The notes under the pieces are model-generated. The model saw only the letters and a list, made by a program, of their open reading frames with translations. It did not search any database and was not told where the DNA came from. Positions 17,222 through 27,295 of a stretch of 64,000 nucleotides of DNA are shown in pieces (within the stretch, counting starts at the first letter, position 1; each line of letters begins with the position of its first letter). The position numbers and the translations under genes are program-made. The stretch comes from Sphingomonas sp. M1-B02. GTDB taxonomy: Bacteria > Pseudomonadota > Alphaproteobacteria > Sphingomonadales > Sphingomonadaceae. The stretch lies in assembly GCF_026167525.1 (NCBI RefSeq), contig NZ_CP110679.1, forward strand, positions 1,736,001 to 1,800,000. The letters are read 5' to 3'.

Positions 17222-18949
17222 CTAGCTATCTAGAACCTCGCGCACCTTTGATGCCAGCCGCTCGAAGCTAAAGGGCTTGCTGATCAGGTTCACGCCGAGG
17301 TCCAATCGTCCGTTATGGACGATGGCGTTGCGCGTATAGCCGGTCGTGAAGAGTACCTTGATGCCTGGGCGTCGCCGTCTGGCCTCGTCGGCCAGCCGGC
17401 GGCCGTCCATCCCCTCTGGCAGCACCACGTCGGTGAATAGCAGATCGACGTCGTGCGCGGCTTGCAGCACCTTGAGTGCGCTATGCCCGTTGGCGGCCTC
17501 GAGAACCTCGTATCCAAGTTCGCGCAGAATGCCGGTGCTGAAGGTTCGAAGATCATCGTGGTCTTCAACGACAAGGATGGTCTCTACGCCGCCGTGCGTG
17601 GGTGCGGCGACTGAGGGTTCATCTGCTTCGGCCACGGCTCCTTCAGAAATAAGGCGTGGGAGATAAATTTTGATCGTCGTTCCTTCACCGACCTCGCTGT
17701 AGATGCGAATGTGCCCGTTGGATTGCCGCACAAAGCCGTATACTTGGCTCAGGCCCAGACCTGTGCCTTTGCCGACTTCTTTCGTCGTGAAAAACGGCTC
17801 GAACACCTTCGCCAAGGTCTCGGCGGACATGCCGGTGCCGGTGTCGCTCACGGCAATGAGCACGTACTGACCGGCCACGACGGGCTCGGGCACCTGCGCG
17901 ACATAGTCTTCATCGAGGTGCGCATTGCCCGTCTCGATGGTAAGACGGCCCCCGGCGGGCATCGCGTCTCGCGCATTCACCGCCAGATTCACGAGAGCGT
18001 TTTCCAGCTCGCCCGGATCCGCCTGGGTGCGCCAAAGGCCACCTCCGGTGACCGTCTCCAGCGCGATGGTTTCTCCCAAGGTCCGCTGAAGCAGGTCCGC
18101 GAGGTTTGTCACCAGGCGACTGGCATCGAGCGGCTTGGGGTCAAGCGGCTGGCGCCGCGCAAAAGCAAGTAACCGGGCGGTAAGTGTAGTCGCTCGCTCG
18201 GCGCCGTGCGAGGCCATTCGTACCGAGCGCTCGATGCGTTCGGTCGCGGGGGACACCGGCAGCGTTGAAACCTGACGGCGTATCGTGTCCAAACCGCCCA
18301 AGATGACGGTGAGCAGGTTATTGAAGTCGTGGGCCACTCCGCCAGTCAGCTGGCCGATGGCCTCCATCTTCTGGGCCTGACGCAGCGCCTCCTCCGCTTT
18401 CATCCGCTCTGCAACTGCTTCACCTACCCGCGCCTCTAGGTCGGCGTTCAGCTCGCGGAGGTCTGTGCTGGCTTGCTCGGCCGTTCGACGCGCTTCGAGC
18501 AAATCACGCTCGTAACGCCGCCTGTCGCTGGCATTGAAGACGGTTATCCGGATAAAGCGAACGGCTCCATCGGGGTCCCGACGCTCGACTGCGTTGAGCA
18601 AGACGGGAAGCAAGCCACCATCCGCGCGAACCAGATCCAAAGCTACTTCGTGGAAGGCGCCCTGCATTCGCAGCAGCGGTGCGAAATGGGTCTCGTAGTA
18701 GATCTTGCCCGCAATATTGAACAAGTCCGGGACCCGACGCCCCACAAGTTCTTCGGGCTTGTGTCCGAGCCACTTCGCAAGCGTGCTGTTGACCCTCCCA
18801 ATCCGGCTGTCCGGTTGCGCCGAGATGTAACCGCACGGCGCATTCTCAAACAGGTCTTCGAGATCGTCAGCCGTACCGTGGGCGTCGGCAATGGGACGGA
18901 GTTGGTCAGACAAAGGCGCGGATCGCCGCGATGGTTTCTTCAGGCGCAC
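17222..18949 (-). CDS. PAS-domain hybrid histidine kinase with C-terminal receiver
   Basis: A 575-residue signalling protein: PAS domain (about residues 28-150), coiled coil (150-195), HisKA with phospho-acceptor His207 in [11 protein letters not shown], HATPase with the DTGTGM and [13 protein letters not shown] boxes, and a receiver domain with Asp507 in FTDVVLPEG. No transmembrane segment, so it senses an internal cue. Hybrid kinases of this HDFNNLL type are common in Alphaproteobacteria. Its 5' end overlaps the RsbQ-like gene by 44 bp, which suggests a common signalling unit (the hydrolase supplies a ligand, the PAS domain reads it). Confidence 0.92.
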   Translation of the reverse strand: MRLKKPSRRSAPLSDQLRPIADAHGTADDLEDLFENAPCGYISAQPDSRIGRVNSTLAKWLGHKPEELVGRRVPDLFNIAGKIYYETHFAPLLRMQGAFHEVALDLVRADGGLLPVLLNAVERRDPDGAVRFIRITVFNASDRRRYERDLLEARRTAEQASTDLRELNADLEARVGEAVAERMKAEEALRQAQKMEAIGQLTGGVAHDFNNLLTVILGGLDTIRRQVSTLPVSPATERIERSVRMASHGAERATTLTARLLAFARRQPLDPKPLDASRLVTNLADLLQRTLGETIALETVTGGGLWRTQADPGELENALVNLAVNARDAMPAGGRLTIETGNAHLDEDYVAQVPEPVVAGQYVLIAVSDTGTGMSAETLAKVFEPFFTTKEVGKGTGLGLSQVYGFVRQSNGHIRIYSEVGEGTTIKIYLPRLISEGAVAEADEPSVAAPTHGGVETILVVEDHDDLRTFSTGILRELGYEVLEAANGHSALKVLQAAHDVDLLFTDVVLPEGMDGRRLADEARRRRPGIKVLFTTGYTRNAIVHNGRLDLGVNLISKPFSFERLASKVREVLDS

Positions 18950-19697
18950 TAAGGTTGGGGCAGTGGCCTGTTGCCTTCAACAACACAAATTCGCTGCCGG
19001 GCAGGTTACGATGCACGAACTCGCCAACGTACTGAGGCGCGATCACGTCATCGGAACACTGCAGCACGAGCGCCCTGGCAGGCACGTCAGCGAGATCGTC
19101 GCGATTATCCGACAGGAAGGTAGCGCGTGCGAAAGCCTTGGCGATTTCCGGATCGGTACGACAGAAGCTGTTGGTCAACTCCTCACCCAGTTCGGGCCGG
19201 TCGCCGTTGGCCATGATCACCGGTGCCATTGCCTGCGACCAGCCCATGTGATTGCTGTCGAGGAACTCGAGGAGCTCGTTGATCTGAGCCTCGCTGAAGC
19301 CACCGACGTACCCCTCACCATCATCGATGTAGCAGGGGGAGGGACCGATAAGGACCAGCTTTTCAAAAAGCTCTGGCGCCTTCTTCGAAGCCAGCACGCC
19401 GATCATCGCGCTCACGGAGTGACCGACATAGACGCCGGACTTGACCCCCAGCTCGCGACAGAGCCCGACGACGTCGTCCGCATACCCGTCAAGCGAGGCG
19501 TATTTCACCGGGTCGTACGCATCGAGATCGGAGCCCCCGGCGCCAATATGATCGAAAAGTATTGTCTGGAAGTCGGCTTCGAACGCAGGGGCCACGTAGC
19601 GCCACATATTCTGGTCGCAGCCAAACCCGTGCGCAAAGACAATCGCCCGATTCCCCGCACCACGAACGTGCGCATTATTTCGAGTCGAGAAAGACAT
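18906..19697 (-). CDS. RsbQ-like alpha/beta hydrolase
   Basis: A 263-residue alpha/beta hydrolase of the RsbQ/KAI2 type. The oxyanion segment is FAHGFGCDQNMWR, the nucleophile Ser94 lies in GHSVSAMIG, and the catalytic Asp and His are in CSDDVIAP and ATGHCPNLS. In Bacillus subtilis RsbQ is required for the PAS phosphatase RsbP and the hydrolase probably produces a small-molecule cofactor. Here the gene overlaps a PAS histidine kinase, so an equivalent pairing is likely. The ligand is unknown. Confidence 0.9.
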   Translation of the reverse strand: MSFSTRNNAHVRGAGNRAIVFAHGFGCDQNMWRYVAPAFEADFQTILFDHIGAGGSDLDAYDPVKYASLDGYADDVVGLCRELGVKSGVYVGHSVSAMIGVLASKKAPELFEKLVLIGPSPCYIDDGEGYVGGFSEAQINELLEFLDSNHMGWSQAMAPVIMANGDRPELGEELTNSFCRTDPEIAKAFARATFLSDNRDDLADVPARALVLQCSDDVIAPQYVGEFVHRNLPGSEFVLLKATGHCPNLSAPEETIAAIRAFV

Positions 19698-19902
19698 AGC
19701 CGATCCTCTAGCCGCCCTCGGTCGCGGCTAACACCATAGAACCACACTTGCCAAGCCAACCGGAGTGAGGGCTGTTTTCCCAAGCAGTGTCACCGGCGAC
19801 GCAGGCAGGCGCATCGCCCAGCCTCCTATTCGGAAAGCCAAGATCGTCGTTCTAAAAGCGGCCGCCGTACTCGCAGGCAGGTTAGAGCGCCCCCGTTCCT
19901 GC

Positions 19903-20277
19903 CTATTTGATAGCCGCCTTCACTGCAGCAAAGGCACGGTCCGCGAATTGCCCTAGCGCCCCCTTCTGCGCTTTGTAGTCGATCCCCTGCACAACACTTA
20001 CTGTCGTGTTGCCCACAGCGATGCATTGTACAACGAATGCGCCAGCCCCTGCGCGGCCACCCTTCACGATCACGAGCTGGCCTGGGAAACTTTGCATATC
20101 AACGCTAAGCTTGGATTGACGCGCCATATGGGCCACCGCGTTTCCGCAGGTCGCCAGACTCAGCCGCGCTGATGGCGTTCGCTCAACGTGGTAAGTGAGG
20201 TTGAAGTCGCTGTCCTGAGATTGCGCAGGCGAAGCGATAGTAAGAAGGGCAAGGGCTATCGGCAAACTTACTTTCAT
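19903..20277 (-). CDS. Small secreted hypothetical protein
   Basis: A 124-residue protein with a signal peptide (MKVSLPIALALLTIASPAQS, cleavage near residue 20) and GGAGAG six bases upstream of the ATG at 20277. The mature part contains two Cys (in LATCGNAVAH and VVQCIAVG) that could form a disulphide in the periplasm. I do not recognise a named family. Confidence 0.65.
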   Translation of the reverse strand: MKVSLPIALALLTIASPAQSQDSDFNLTYHVERTPSARLSLATCGNAVAHMARQSKLSVDMQSFPGQLVIVKGGRAGAGAFVVQCIAVGNTTVSVVQGIDYKAQKGALGQFADRAFAAVKAAIK

Positions 20278-21039
20278 ATGTGACTCTCCAGCTGCGTTGC
20301 AATGCGGACCGAACATGCCGAACGCGGTGGAGGGTTACAATCGGCTTCGCTGCCCCGGTGACGGTTGGAGATCACCTAGTCCCATTTTAAGCTCGCCTTG
20401 ATAGCTGTAGTGGCGTTCTTCGGCCGGCAGGCGAACGGCGGCTAACCACGCTACCCGTGCGGTTTAGCAACAAAGTGCTCGAAAGAGGCCACCGGCCTGA
20501 GGAGAACGAATGTCCGAAGCTGGGAAGCTCGCGAGCCCTCGGAATGACCGCATTTGGATTCGACCGCCGAGCTGAGCCAATGTCTGCTTTCCGCGATCTG
20601 ACGCCGATAGCTGCCGGTCTGCAGACGGCCCAAGGGCTGCCGAACTGGTTTCGCCACGAGTTGCCGGTCTGCAAGGCGCCCGAATCCCGGCCATTCGCAA
20701 TCGGACGGGAGATCTCAAATGCCGCCGTCCGTTAGGCTGCGGCGATGACCATGACGGGTGAATAAGGGATGGGCCGCTTTAGGGCGTCTCTCTTATGAAA
20801 GCTGCCATATCAAAGGCGGCATCACGTCGTAGGCAGCGAGACAGCAAACTCTTTTGGCCTTCGGTTTGCCGCTGCCAATCCGATTAGATCGCCTACTGCC
20901 GTATCCTAATGGTTCATGCATCATGAGCCGCCTCATTGATGCCGCCGACTCCCTCGTTAGTGCAAGCCTTAGCCCCTCTATGCGCTGAGGCGGATCGTCA
21001 CTACACCCGTCACGATGAGCGGCGAGATTAGAGGAAAGC
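20278..21039. other. Intergenic stretch with the second dispersed repeat
   Basis: About 760 bp without a convincing gene on either strand. Apart from the 56-bp repeat at 20576-20631 I see nothing structured. The open frames around the repeat (20457-20735 and its antisense) include the repeat itself and are not supported as genes. Confidence 0.45.
20576..20631. repeat. 56-bp dispersed repeat, copy 2
   Basis: Second copy of the repeat at 1395-1450, same orientation, 52 of 56 positions identical. The similarity extends a few bases to the left (TGAGCC vs TAAGCC) and then fades, so the shared unit is defined rather than part of a long duplication. Confidence 0.8.
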
Positions 21040-21558
21040 GTGAAGCGCCATTCAACTTTGTCGGCGGCGATCGGAGCTGCCATCTTGATCTCTACCTCAG
21101 GCTCAGCGAGCCCGGCGCAAGGTGTGGTTTCAGGCAACTATGTCGTGGACCGGGAACGGAGCGACGACTACTTCCAAGCGATCGAGAGCGCTACTGCCGG
21201 CCTTTCCAACGCAACCCGCCCTCTCGCTCGCATAAGGCTGCGCAAGTCCACGGCTACAGATAGAATGAGAATCTCGAGTTCAGAAGGTCGATTCTCGATC
21301 AAGTACGATGCCCATCCACTGATTGTCGTTTGGATAGCCCAAGAGCCGATCAAATGGAAGCTCGTGGAAAGCCTTGTTTTTGACGTGTCGGCAAAAGCGG
21401 ACGGTGAAGCTGTTTCGCTAACGTTCCGTGCGGCCGACAGCGAGCGGACCATATTGTATCGCAGAGATGGCCAGCAACTCGTGGCAGAAACGACCATTGT
21501 CAGTTCGCTACTCTCTACACCAATTAGCTTTACGGTCGTGTATAATCAAACGAACTGA
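21040..21558 (+). CDS. Secreted hypothetical protein
   Basis: A 172-residue protein with a Sec-type signal peptide (positively charged start, hydrophobic stretch to residue 20, ASPAQG cleavage region). The start is a GTG preceded by GAGGAAA. The mature region is beta-rich (FRAADSERTILYRRDGQQLV). No family recognised. The next small frame follows after one base. Confidence 0.55.
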   Translation: MKRHSTLSAAIGAAILISTSGSASPAQGVVSGNYVVDRERSDDYFQAIESATAGLSNATRPLARIRLRKSTATDRMRISSSEGRFSIKYDAHPLIVVWIAQEPIKWKLVESLVFDVSAKADGEAVSLTFRAADSERTILYRRDGQQLVAETTIVSSLLSTPISFTVVYNQTN

Positions 21559-21559
21559 A

Positions 21560-21871
21560 ATGAGCACTGAGTTGATTTGTTTACTGGAAGCCTTCACCGA
21601 CCTGCGTCTAGTAGATGCGGATGCCGGTTTATATGATCCTTCCAGCGGCCGCTTTCAGGCACACCGTGACCTTGGACGAACGGCAGCAATTGAGTCGTTT
21701 ACGGCCGGGCAGCTTTTGATGCGTGTAGATAGGCCCCGTAAGGCCTATGGGTGGAAAGAAGACATCCGAAATAGCGCATCCAGCTTTCGCGGTTGCGATC
21801 TTTTTCAGATGAGGCATGATGGAACGCCAGCGGAGGCAGAACGTGATTGGAGCGTCCTATGCGACATCTGA
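21560..21871 (+). CDS. Possible small hypothetical protein
   Basis: A 103-residue frame starting MSTELICLLEAFTDLRLVD one base after the preceding stop, and overlapping the next gene by 13 bp. No family recognised and no good ribosome site. The close spacing suggests a real coupled gene, but the evidence is weak. Confidence 0.35.
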   Translation: MSTELICLLEAFTDLRLVDADAGLYDPSSGRFQAHRDLGRTAAIESFTAGQLLMRVDRPRKAYGWKEDIRNSASSFRGCDLFQMRHDGTPAEAERDWSVLCDI

Positions 21872-22404
21872 AATACATCGCGCCACTTTCGCTTTGTGCG
21901 GGCAGTCTCAGCGCGCCTAGCCATTCTCAAACCGCCGCTGACCGTGCTGCCGTTGAAACCGTAGTAGCCGAGCAATATCGCACGTTCGGTGCCCGTCAGG
22001 CGGACGCCTACGGGGCCCTGTTCACGCCCGAAGCCGTCTTCATCACTGTGGATGGCATGAAGATGAATGGTCGGCAAGAGATCATCGATGGTAACGCGTT
22101 GTTCTTTGGGATGGTCGATCCCAAGAAGAATAACGTTTCCTACAAGAACCTGACGGTCAAATTCCTCAACCCGGTTACTGCCGTTACCTACAGCGTATGG
22201 GACGGACTCTGGACGAAGCCCGCGATCGCCGACCGAGCCCAATCAGGCTATCTAACGATAACGCTGAGCAAGGTGGGCAACCGATGGCTGATCGCTTCGG
22301 CTACCAACGCCTTCAATTGGCGGGGCACGCCGAATTACGACCTGCTTGAATATGATGAGTGGCGCAGAAGAATGAGCAAGGGCGGGACGACGGCACCTAA
22401 ATGA
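21859..22404 (+). CDS. Secreted SnoaL-like / DUF4440 protein (SgcJ/EcaC type)
   Basis: A 181-residue protein with signal peptide MRHLKYIAPLSLCAGSLSAP and a single NTF2-like domain: a helix AADRAAVETVVAEQYRTF, AYGALFTPEAVFITVDG, and the closing GYLTITLSKVGNRWLIASA. The fold is common in polyketide cyclases and in DUF4440 proteins with unknown substrates. The start at residue 5 of the longer frame gives the best signal peptide. Periplasmic location is inferred. Confidence 0.8.
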   Translation: MRHLKYIAPLSLCAGSLSAPSHSQTAADRAAVETVVAEQYRTFGARQADAYGALFTPEAVFITVDGMKMNGRQEIIDGNALFFGMVDPKKNNVSYKNLTVKFLNPVTAVTYSVWDGLWTKPAIADRAQSGYLTITLSKVGNRWLIASATNAFNWRGTPNYDLLEYDEWRRRMSKGGTTAPK

Positions 22405-22552
22405 ACGTCTGCAAGTGGGTCGGTAGCGGACCAACAGCCTCCGGGGCGGGCGGATCTAGTGCCGTAATGAAAGAAAGTGGGTGGTTAGCTGCCGTTTGCT
22501 GAATTCGCGTCGCAGCTTCTTCTTTCTGCCGCTCAATCGCACGTGCGGTGAC

Positions 22553-23152
22553 CTACTGCGTTATCGGAGGCGCCTCGGCAGAAATATTGCCAAGCGCAGG
22601 CATGACCGAAAACACGCCGGTCGCATTGTAGCTTTTTCCATATGCTTGAGGGATGTAGAGGACAAAGTCGCCGTGCTTGCTGTCTGAAAGATAAAGCACG
22701 CTTGGTGGAACGTCATGTGACATCCGGGCATATCCGCACTCTTTTCCATTCGTCCATGCGCGGCATCGTAGATCTCCTTCACCTGAGCGCGATGTGAGCG
22801 TAACCTTATCTCGCTTGTGATTCAAACTACCGCTAAACGGCCGGAACTTTCGACCGGAATGGGTGTATACTTCAACGTGATATAGTCGGAGCCTTGGTTC
22901 GAAGCCCAAGCCTACCCGGTCAGGCTTGTGATCACCGTCCAGGTCGACCTCGAATGCCGTAAGACAGGCCTCTCCAGTACGTCCACCCGGGCAGGTCGTG
23001 TGTTGCGTTTGCCCGTTGGCTTCAGCAGCAGTTGGTGCGCCCGCCGACATCAAAGCTGATATGGCAAAGATAACGCCCAGCGAAAGGTGCTCGCTTACAG
23101 CGGGCAAGGCAGGCAGGCGAATTGCGGAAGTCGCGGGGCATAAGAACTGCAT
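22553..23152 (-). CDS. Secreted hypothetical protein with a DxDxD calcium-type loop
   Basis: About 199 residues from an ATG at 23152. The N-terminal region contains a hydrophobic stretch (LSLGVIFAISALMSAG) that serves as a signal peptide. The mature part carries EVDLDGDHKPDRVGL, the DxDxDxxxD loop found in FG-GAP and dockerin-type calcium sites, and four Cys. Earlier start codons are possible. No specific family recognised. Confidence 0.5.
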   Translation of the reverse strand: MQFLCPATSAIRLPALPAVSEHLSLGVIFAISALMSAGAPTAAEANGQTQHTTCPGGRTGEACLTAFEVDLDGDHKPDRVGLGFEPRLRLYHVEVYTHSGRKFRPFSGSLNHKRDKVTLTSRSGEGDLRCRAWTNGKECGYARMSHDVPPSVLYLSDSKHGDFVLYIPQAYGKSYNATGVFSVMPALGNISAEAPPITQ

Positions 23153-23541
23153 TCGCGCAAACTGACACGCCTGTACAGCGTCCGCTAGTGGTTCGTGAGC
23201 CGACCGGCGGCTTTGCCCCATTTGTTGCCGTTCCCGTCCCGATCGCGGAGCCTCGTAAGCGGACGATCCGCGCCATGGTGATTTGACGCGGCTCAAACTC
23301 TAAAGATGGTGATTCGCTGCTCCTTCCGAAAGTTCGTGGAAGGCTTTACGTTACGGCACAAGGAGCACCTGCTTGGTGTCTGCTTAATGCGATTCGTTAT
23401 CTCGGCGTCGGTATTGAAGTACTCTGCGAACGGAATCTGACCATAATGATGCCCCGCTTGATCTAGATGGGCCCCTGCACAAATCGCCAACTCTCAGCGG
23501 TCTTGAAAGCGGTCGTCTATAGAGCGCTCAAGCTCCAGGTA
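23153..23541. other. Intergenic, no gene recognised
   Basis: About 390 bp between two minus-strand genes for exported proteins. No frame here has a credible start with ribosome site. It should contain the promoter for the gene at 22553-23152. Confidence 0.4.
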
Positions 23542-24189
23542 TCAACGCTTGCCCTCCGCCAGAACGCCATACTGGTCCACGACGATCCCGAAAAAGAAGT
23601 CGTTGTAGTCGCTGTTCAGATTGGAGGCGCCGAACGATTGAGACAGACATTCCATCTGCGTATCGGTCACCCCCGATTCGGCCGATCGCCTTTTGAAGGC
23701 CAGAACCATCACATCATATTGATGCACGATGGTTCCCGGGGGAATCGCACAAAATGTTTCGATTTTACGGCCGTAGCCGGCGAGACTATCCGTATCCGCA
23801 TCGAAGATTGGCAGATTCGCGAACATGCCGCGCGCAACAAGCCAGGCCGTTGCCACTCTCTTTGTGCGGGCGCGGTGTGCCACTTCATATGCGTGTTGAA
23901 AATGCTCGTTGACGTAATTATCGGCGAACTCGATTGAAAGCTCGCTTTCGATGGCTGCGGTTACCGCGCAATCGATGTCCGGCGCCGTGGGCTGTTGGTC
24001 GTCGCGCGGCGGCGGCGCCCTCGCGACGGCGAGCTCGATTAGGCCGCCCTCGTTCCTTTTGACCGCGATCGTCTTACGCGGGATACCGCACCCGGAGATG
24101 CGGTCTAACGCTACCGCCTCTCCGGCACCCGTCTGCCCCGAGAATAGTGACCACATAAGGCCAAGGGATACGAAAACGGCTGCGGTCAC
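23542..24189 (-). CDS. Hypothetical membrane-anchored or secreted protein
   Basis: About 215 residues. I chose the GTG at 24189 because GGAGG stands five bases upstream; the longer frame would run into the kinase gene. The N-terminus (TAAVFVSLGLMWSLFSG) is a signal anchor or signal peptide. Three to four Cys in the mature part (SGCGIPRK, DIDCAV, ETFCAIP, MECLSQS) suggest disulphides. No family recognised. It follows the kinase by 28 bp and may be the last gene of that operon. Confidence 0.6.
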   Translation of the reverse strand: MTAAVFVSLGLMWSLFSGQTGAGEAVALDRISGCGIPRKTIAVKRNEGGLIELAVARAPPPRDDQQPTAPDIDCAVTAAIESELSIEFADNYVNEHFQHAYEVAHRARTKRVATAWLVARGMFANLPIFDADTDSLAGYGRKIETFCAIPPGTIVHQYDVMVLAFKRRSAESGVTDTQMECLSQSFGASNLNSDYNDFFFGIVVDQYGVLAEGKR

Positions 24190-24217
24190 GCCTGCCTCCA
24201 ATAATCTGCAAAGCAGT

Positions 24218-26605
24218 TCAGACTTCGGGGCCCACCCCCGCGCGCGGCGCACCCCCGTCGCAGCTGTCGCGCGTGAAGCTCATTGCATTCTTGCCCCAGC
24301 CGGCGCGGTCTGATCCGGTCAATTGCCCGCTTCGTTCCATTTCAAGATAGCTCGCCTTGGCCATTCGCCAGAGCTTGCACGCGCCGGCATAGTCGCGGCC
24401 GTTATAATGGTTGGCGCCTGTCGTCATCAGCGCGGTCGCCCTTGCCCTGCGCGGGCCGACCGCATTGCCGCCAAGCGCGATCAGCCTCTCGTGGATCGCG
24501 AGGACCTGGTCGCCCTTGGCATAGCTATCCGCGAAGCTCTTGTGATCGGCGAGGATCTGCGATTGCAGGTCTATGATTGCGGCATAAAGGCTCAACGAGC
24601 CGGCATCGCGCGGGTCGCGTCCCGCCAAGATTGCGGCATGTTGTGCCGCGGACGCCACCGATTGCCGTGCCGCTTCGTCACGCTTGTTCGTGCGGTGGAC
24701 CACCGCGCGATACCATTCCGAGATGGCCAGCTTGCGAAGCAATCGCGGATCCTCTGGCGCGGAGGCGACCAGCCGCTGGTTGATCGCGACGGCGGCGTCC
24801 AGCGCCCGGCGTGCTTCCTCTGCATGCTTGAGCTTGTGATGCGCTTCGCCGAGCAACCGAAGGATCGCCGAGCGGGGGGACAAGACATCTGCCGTGTTAG
24901 CGATCCGCGGTGGCAAGCCATTCAGAAACGCCGCACCTTTTTGATAGATTGGCAGCGCACCGGCATAGTCGTCGGACCAGCCATGTGAGTCGCCTTCGGC
25001 CTGGATCGCCGTGGCATAGATTCGCGCGGTCTCGGGAGTCTGCGTCGCGAAGGATTTGGCGAGGCGCTGCGCCTCAATCGCCAGGGCTCGTGCTTTTTCG
25101 GGCGCATTATTGTTGTAGAGATTGGTGCCCGAGCGTTCGAGCAACAAGTCGGCATAGGCAATGACCACGTCGCGATTGCCGCTGGAGTGCGCCGCAATCG
25201 GGGCGAGGATCTTTTCGGCACGATCCAGTAGGGTCTCGGCATCGGCGAGTTTGCCGAGCTGGCTTCCTTGCCCCCCCCCGATCACCGTCGCCAGCCGCTT
25301 GAACCCGCGCCCGGCCTCCAGCTTCACGTCGAGCGGGGCATCGGGGTCCGCCGCCAGTGCATCGAGATAGGTCAGTCCCTGCCGCGCCAGCATCACGCGC
25401 GCCGCCGTCGAACCGGGCGCCTTGCTGACTTCGTCATAGGCATCGAACAGCATTGCCTTGGCGATGCCGCGAGTCTGCTGGAACCGTCGTTCGGCCTCCG
25501 CCAGCGCACGCTCCGTCCGGGCATTGGCGATGAGCGCCACCGTAAGCGCGGAGATCAGCGCGAGCAGGATTAGCGAGACCGCGATCGCCGTCGGGCGATG
25601 CCGCGCGACATATTTCGCCAGCCGATACCCGCCGCCGGCCCGCATTGCCGCTACCGGATGTTTCGATTGCCACGCGTCGATATCGGCGCGCAGCGCGTCG
25701 ACGGTCAGGTAACGCTTCGACGGATCCAGCGCAGTCGCGCGGCCGATGATAGCACGCAGCTCGACGTCGTTTGGCTTGGGTGACACCAGCCGTTGGAGCA
25801 CCATTCCGAGCGAATAGATGTCCGCAGCCGTGGAAACGCGGGCGCTGGTCATCCGCTCCGGGGCGGCGAAGCCTGGCGTGAGACTCAGGCTGCCGATCGA
25901 CACGGCGTCGACCGGAGCCTCCTGGTCATCGGCCGGCTTGGCGATACCGAAGTCGATCAGCTTCACGGTGCCGCTTTTCGTGACGAGCACGTTCGAGGGC
26001 GTTAGGTCGCGGTGGACCACAAGGTTGCGGTGGGCGAAGGCCACCGCCGAACAGATGTCGAGGAACAGCGCCAGCCGCGCCTTTCGCGAAAGATTTCGCT
26101 CTTCGGCGAACTGCAGCAGCGGCAGTCCGTCGACATATTCCATCACGATATACGGCGATCCGGCATCGGTAGCGCCACCGTCATAAAGCTGCGCGATATT
26201 GGGGTGAGTCAGCTGCGCCAAGGTCTGGCGTTCGCGCTGAAAGCGCTCGACCAGCGCCTCCGACATCAGCCCCGGCTTGATTACCTTGATCGCCGCGACA
26301 TGCGCGAAGTCCCCGGTTTCGCGCTCGCCGCGATAGACCGATCCCATGCCGCCACGGCCGATCCGCTCGACGATACGATAAGCGCCGATCCGCTCCGGAT
26401 CGGCTTCCTGCTCGAGGCTTTCCGAGGCGCCACCGGTGCGCAGCGAAGCGACGCGATCGGCGTCGCGCATCGCAATAAGCCGTGCGCGCAGCGCTGGCCT
26501 GCCTTCGCTGCGCTTTTCGATCCAGCTCTCGCGCGCGTCTGGATCTACTGCGAGCATCTCTTCGAACAGCGCGATCGCCGCGCGCTCGACATAGAGCTCA
26601 TCCAT
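24218..26605 (-). CDS. Ser/Thr protein kinase with membrane anchor and TPR-like region
   Basis: A 795-residue PknB-type kinase. The kinase domain covers about residues 75-315: Gly loop IGRGGMGSVY, Lys107, HRDLTPSN with Asp200, DFG Asp218, and the APE-type GFAAPER. A single transmembrane helix follows at about 338-362 (AIAVSLILLALISALTVAL). The rest (380-780) is helical with tetratricopeptide-like spacing. This kinase-TM-TPR layout is widespread in Acidobacteria and Xanthomonadales/Sphingomonadales, paired with a TIGR02999 ECF sigma gene, exactly as here. The start overlaps the sigma gene's stop by 8 bp. Confidence 0.93.
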   Translation of the reverse strand: MDELYVERAAIALFEEMLAVDPDARESWIEKRSEGRPALRARLIAMRDADRVASLRTGGASESLEQEADPERIGAYRIVERIGRGGMGSVYRGERETGDFAHVAAIKVIKPGLMSEALVERFQRERQTLAQLTHPNIAQLYDGGATDAGSPYIVMEYVDGLPLLQFAEERNLSRKARLALFLDICSAVAFAHRNLVVHRDLTPSNVLVTKSGTVKLIDFGIAKPADDQEAPVDAVSIGSLSLTPGFAAPERMTSARVSTAADIYSLGMVLQRLVSPKPNDVELRAIIGRATALDPSKRYLTVDALRADIDAWQSKHPVAAMRAGGGYRLAKYVARHRPTAIAVSLILLALISALTVALIANARTERALAEAERRFQQTRGIAKAMLFDAYDEVSKAPGSTAARVMLARQGLTYLDALAADPDAPLDVKLEAGRGFKRLATVIGGGQGSQLGKLADAETLLDRAEKILAPIAAHSSGNRDVVIAYADLLLERSGTNLYNNNAPEKARALAIEAQRLAKSFATQTPETARIYATAIQAEGDSHGWSDDYAGALPIYQKGAAFLNGLPPRIANTADVLSPRSAILRLLGEAHHKLKHAEEARRALDAAVAINQRLVASAPEDPRLLRKLAISEWYRAVVHRTNKRDEAARQSVASAAQHAAILAGRDPRDAGSLSLYAAIIDLQSQILADHKSFADSYAKGDQVLAIHERLIALGGNAVGPRRARATALMTTGANHYNGRDYAGACKLWRMAKASYLEMERSGQLTGSDRAGWGKNAMSFTRDSCDGGAPRAGVGPEV

Positions 26606-27155
26606 CGATCGGGTTGGCCAGCACGTCGAGCAGCCAGGCGCGGGCGGTGTGCCAGCGTCGTTTGACCGTCGCTTCGGACAATGCGGACACCGTGGCGATG
26701 TCCTCGATCGTCATACCCCCGAAATAGCGCATCTCCACGATCTCCACCAATTGCGCGTCGATCGCGCCCAACCGGATCAGCGCGGAATCGAGCGAATTCA
26801 GGTCAAAGCGCTGCTCTCCTTCTACGCGGGTGCAAAGTTCGACACGGACGTGCTCGCGGCGCGCGGCATGTTTGGCGCGGGCATGATCGACCAGGATGTT
26901 GCGCATCATCCGCGACGCCAAAGCGATGAAATGCGCGCGATCCACCGGCCCCAGCGCTTCGCTTCGCATCAGCCGCAGCACGGCGTCGTTGATCAGATCG
27001 CCCGTCGATAGCGACGAGTTGCGTTCGCCACGCAGCCGGGCCGCAGCAATCTGGGCAAGCTCGGGATAGAGTCGAGTGATCAGCCGATCGCGGGCCGTGG
27101 TTTCACCACCCTGCCAGCGCGCCAATAACATGGCGGTGCCTTCGTCCCCGGTCAT
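26598..27155 (-). CDS. ECF-type RNA polymerase sigma factor (TIGR02999-like)
   Basis: A 185-residue ECF sigma factor: region 2 around LYPELAQIAAARLRGERNSS and DHARAKHAARREHV, region 4 as IVEMRYFGGMTIEDIATVSA with SEATVKRRWHTARAWL. The long 2-4 linker and LSTGDLINDAVLRL are typical of the family that partners a TPR kinase. The kinase presumably phosphorylates the sigma factor or a regulator. Start chosen at MTGDEGTAM (27155) over the upstream MQAKWGL. Confidence 0.92.
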   Translation of the reverse strand: MTGDEGTAMLLARWQGGETTARDRLITRLYPELAQIAAARLRGERNSSLSTGDLINDAVLRLMRSEALGPVDRAHFIALASRMMRNILVDHARAKHAARREHVRVELCTRVEGEQRFDLNSLDSALIRLGAIDAQLVEIVEMRYFGGMTIEDIATVSALSEATVKRRWHTARAWLLDVLANPIDG

Positions 27156-27295
27156 CGCCAGCCCCCACTTCGCTTGCAAAAACAGGAATATGTGAAAGCT
27201 TGCTCAGACGCAACGCGGTTGAGGGCCCCGCCCGCACCGCCTGACCCTTTATGCCGCTGCAATCCGCTTGTCCCTTCGAAGGGGGAATTGATATC

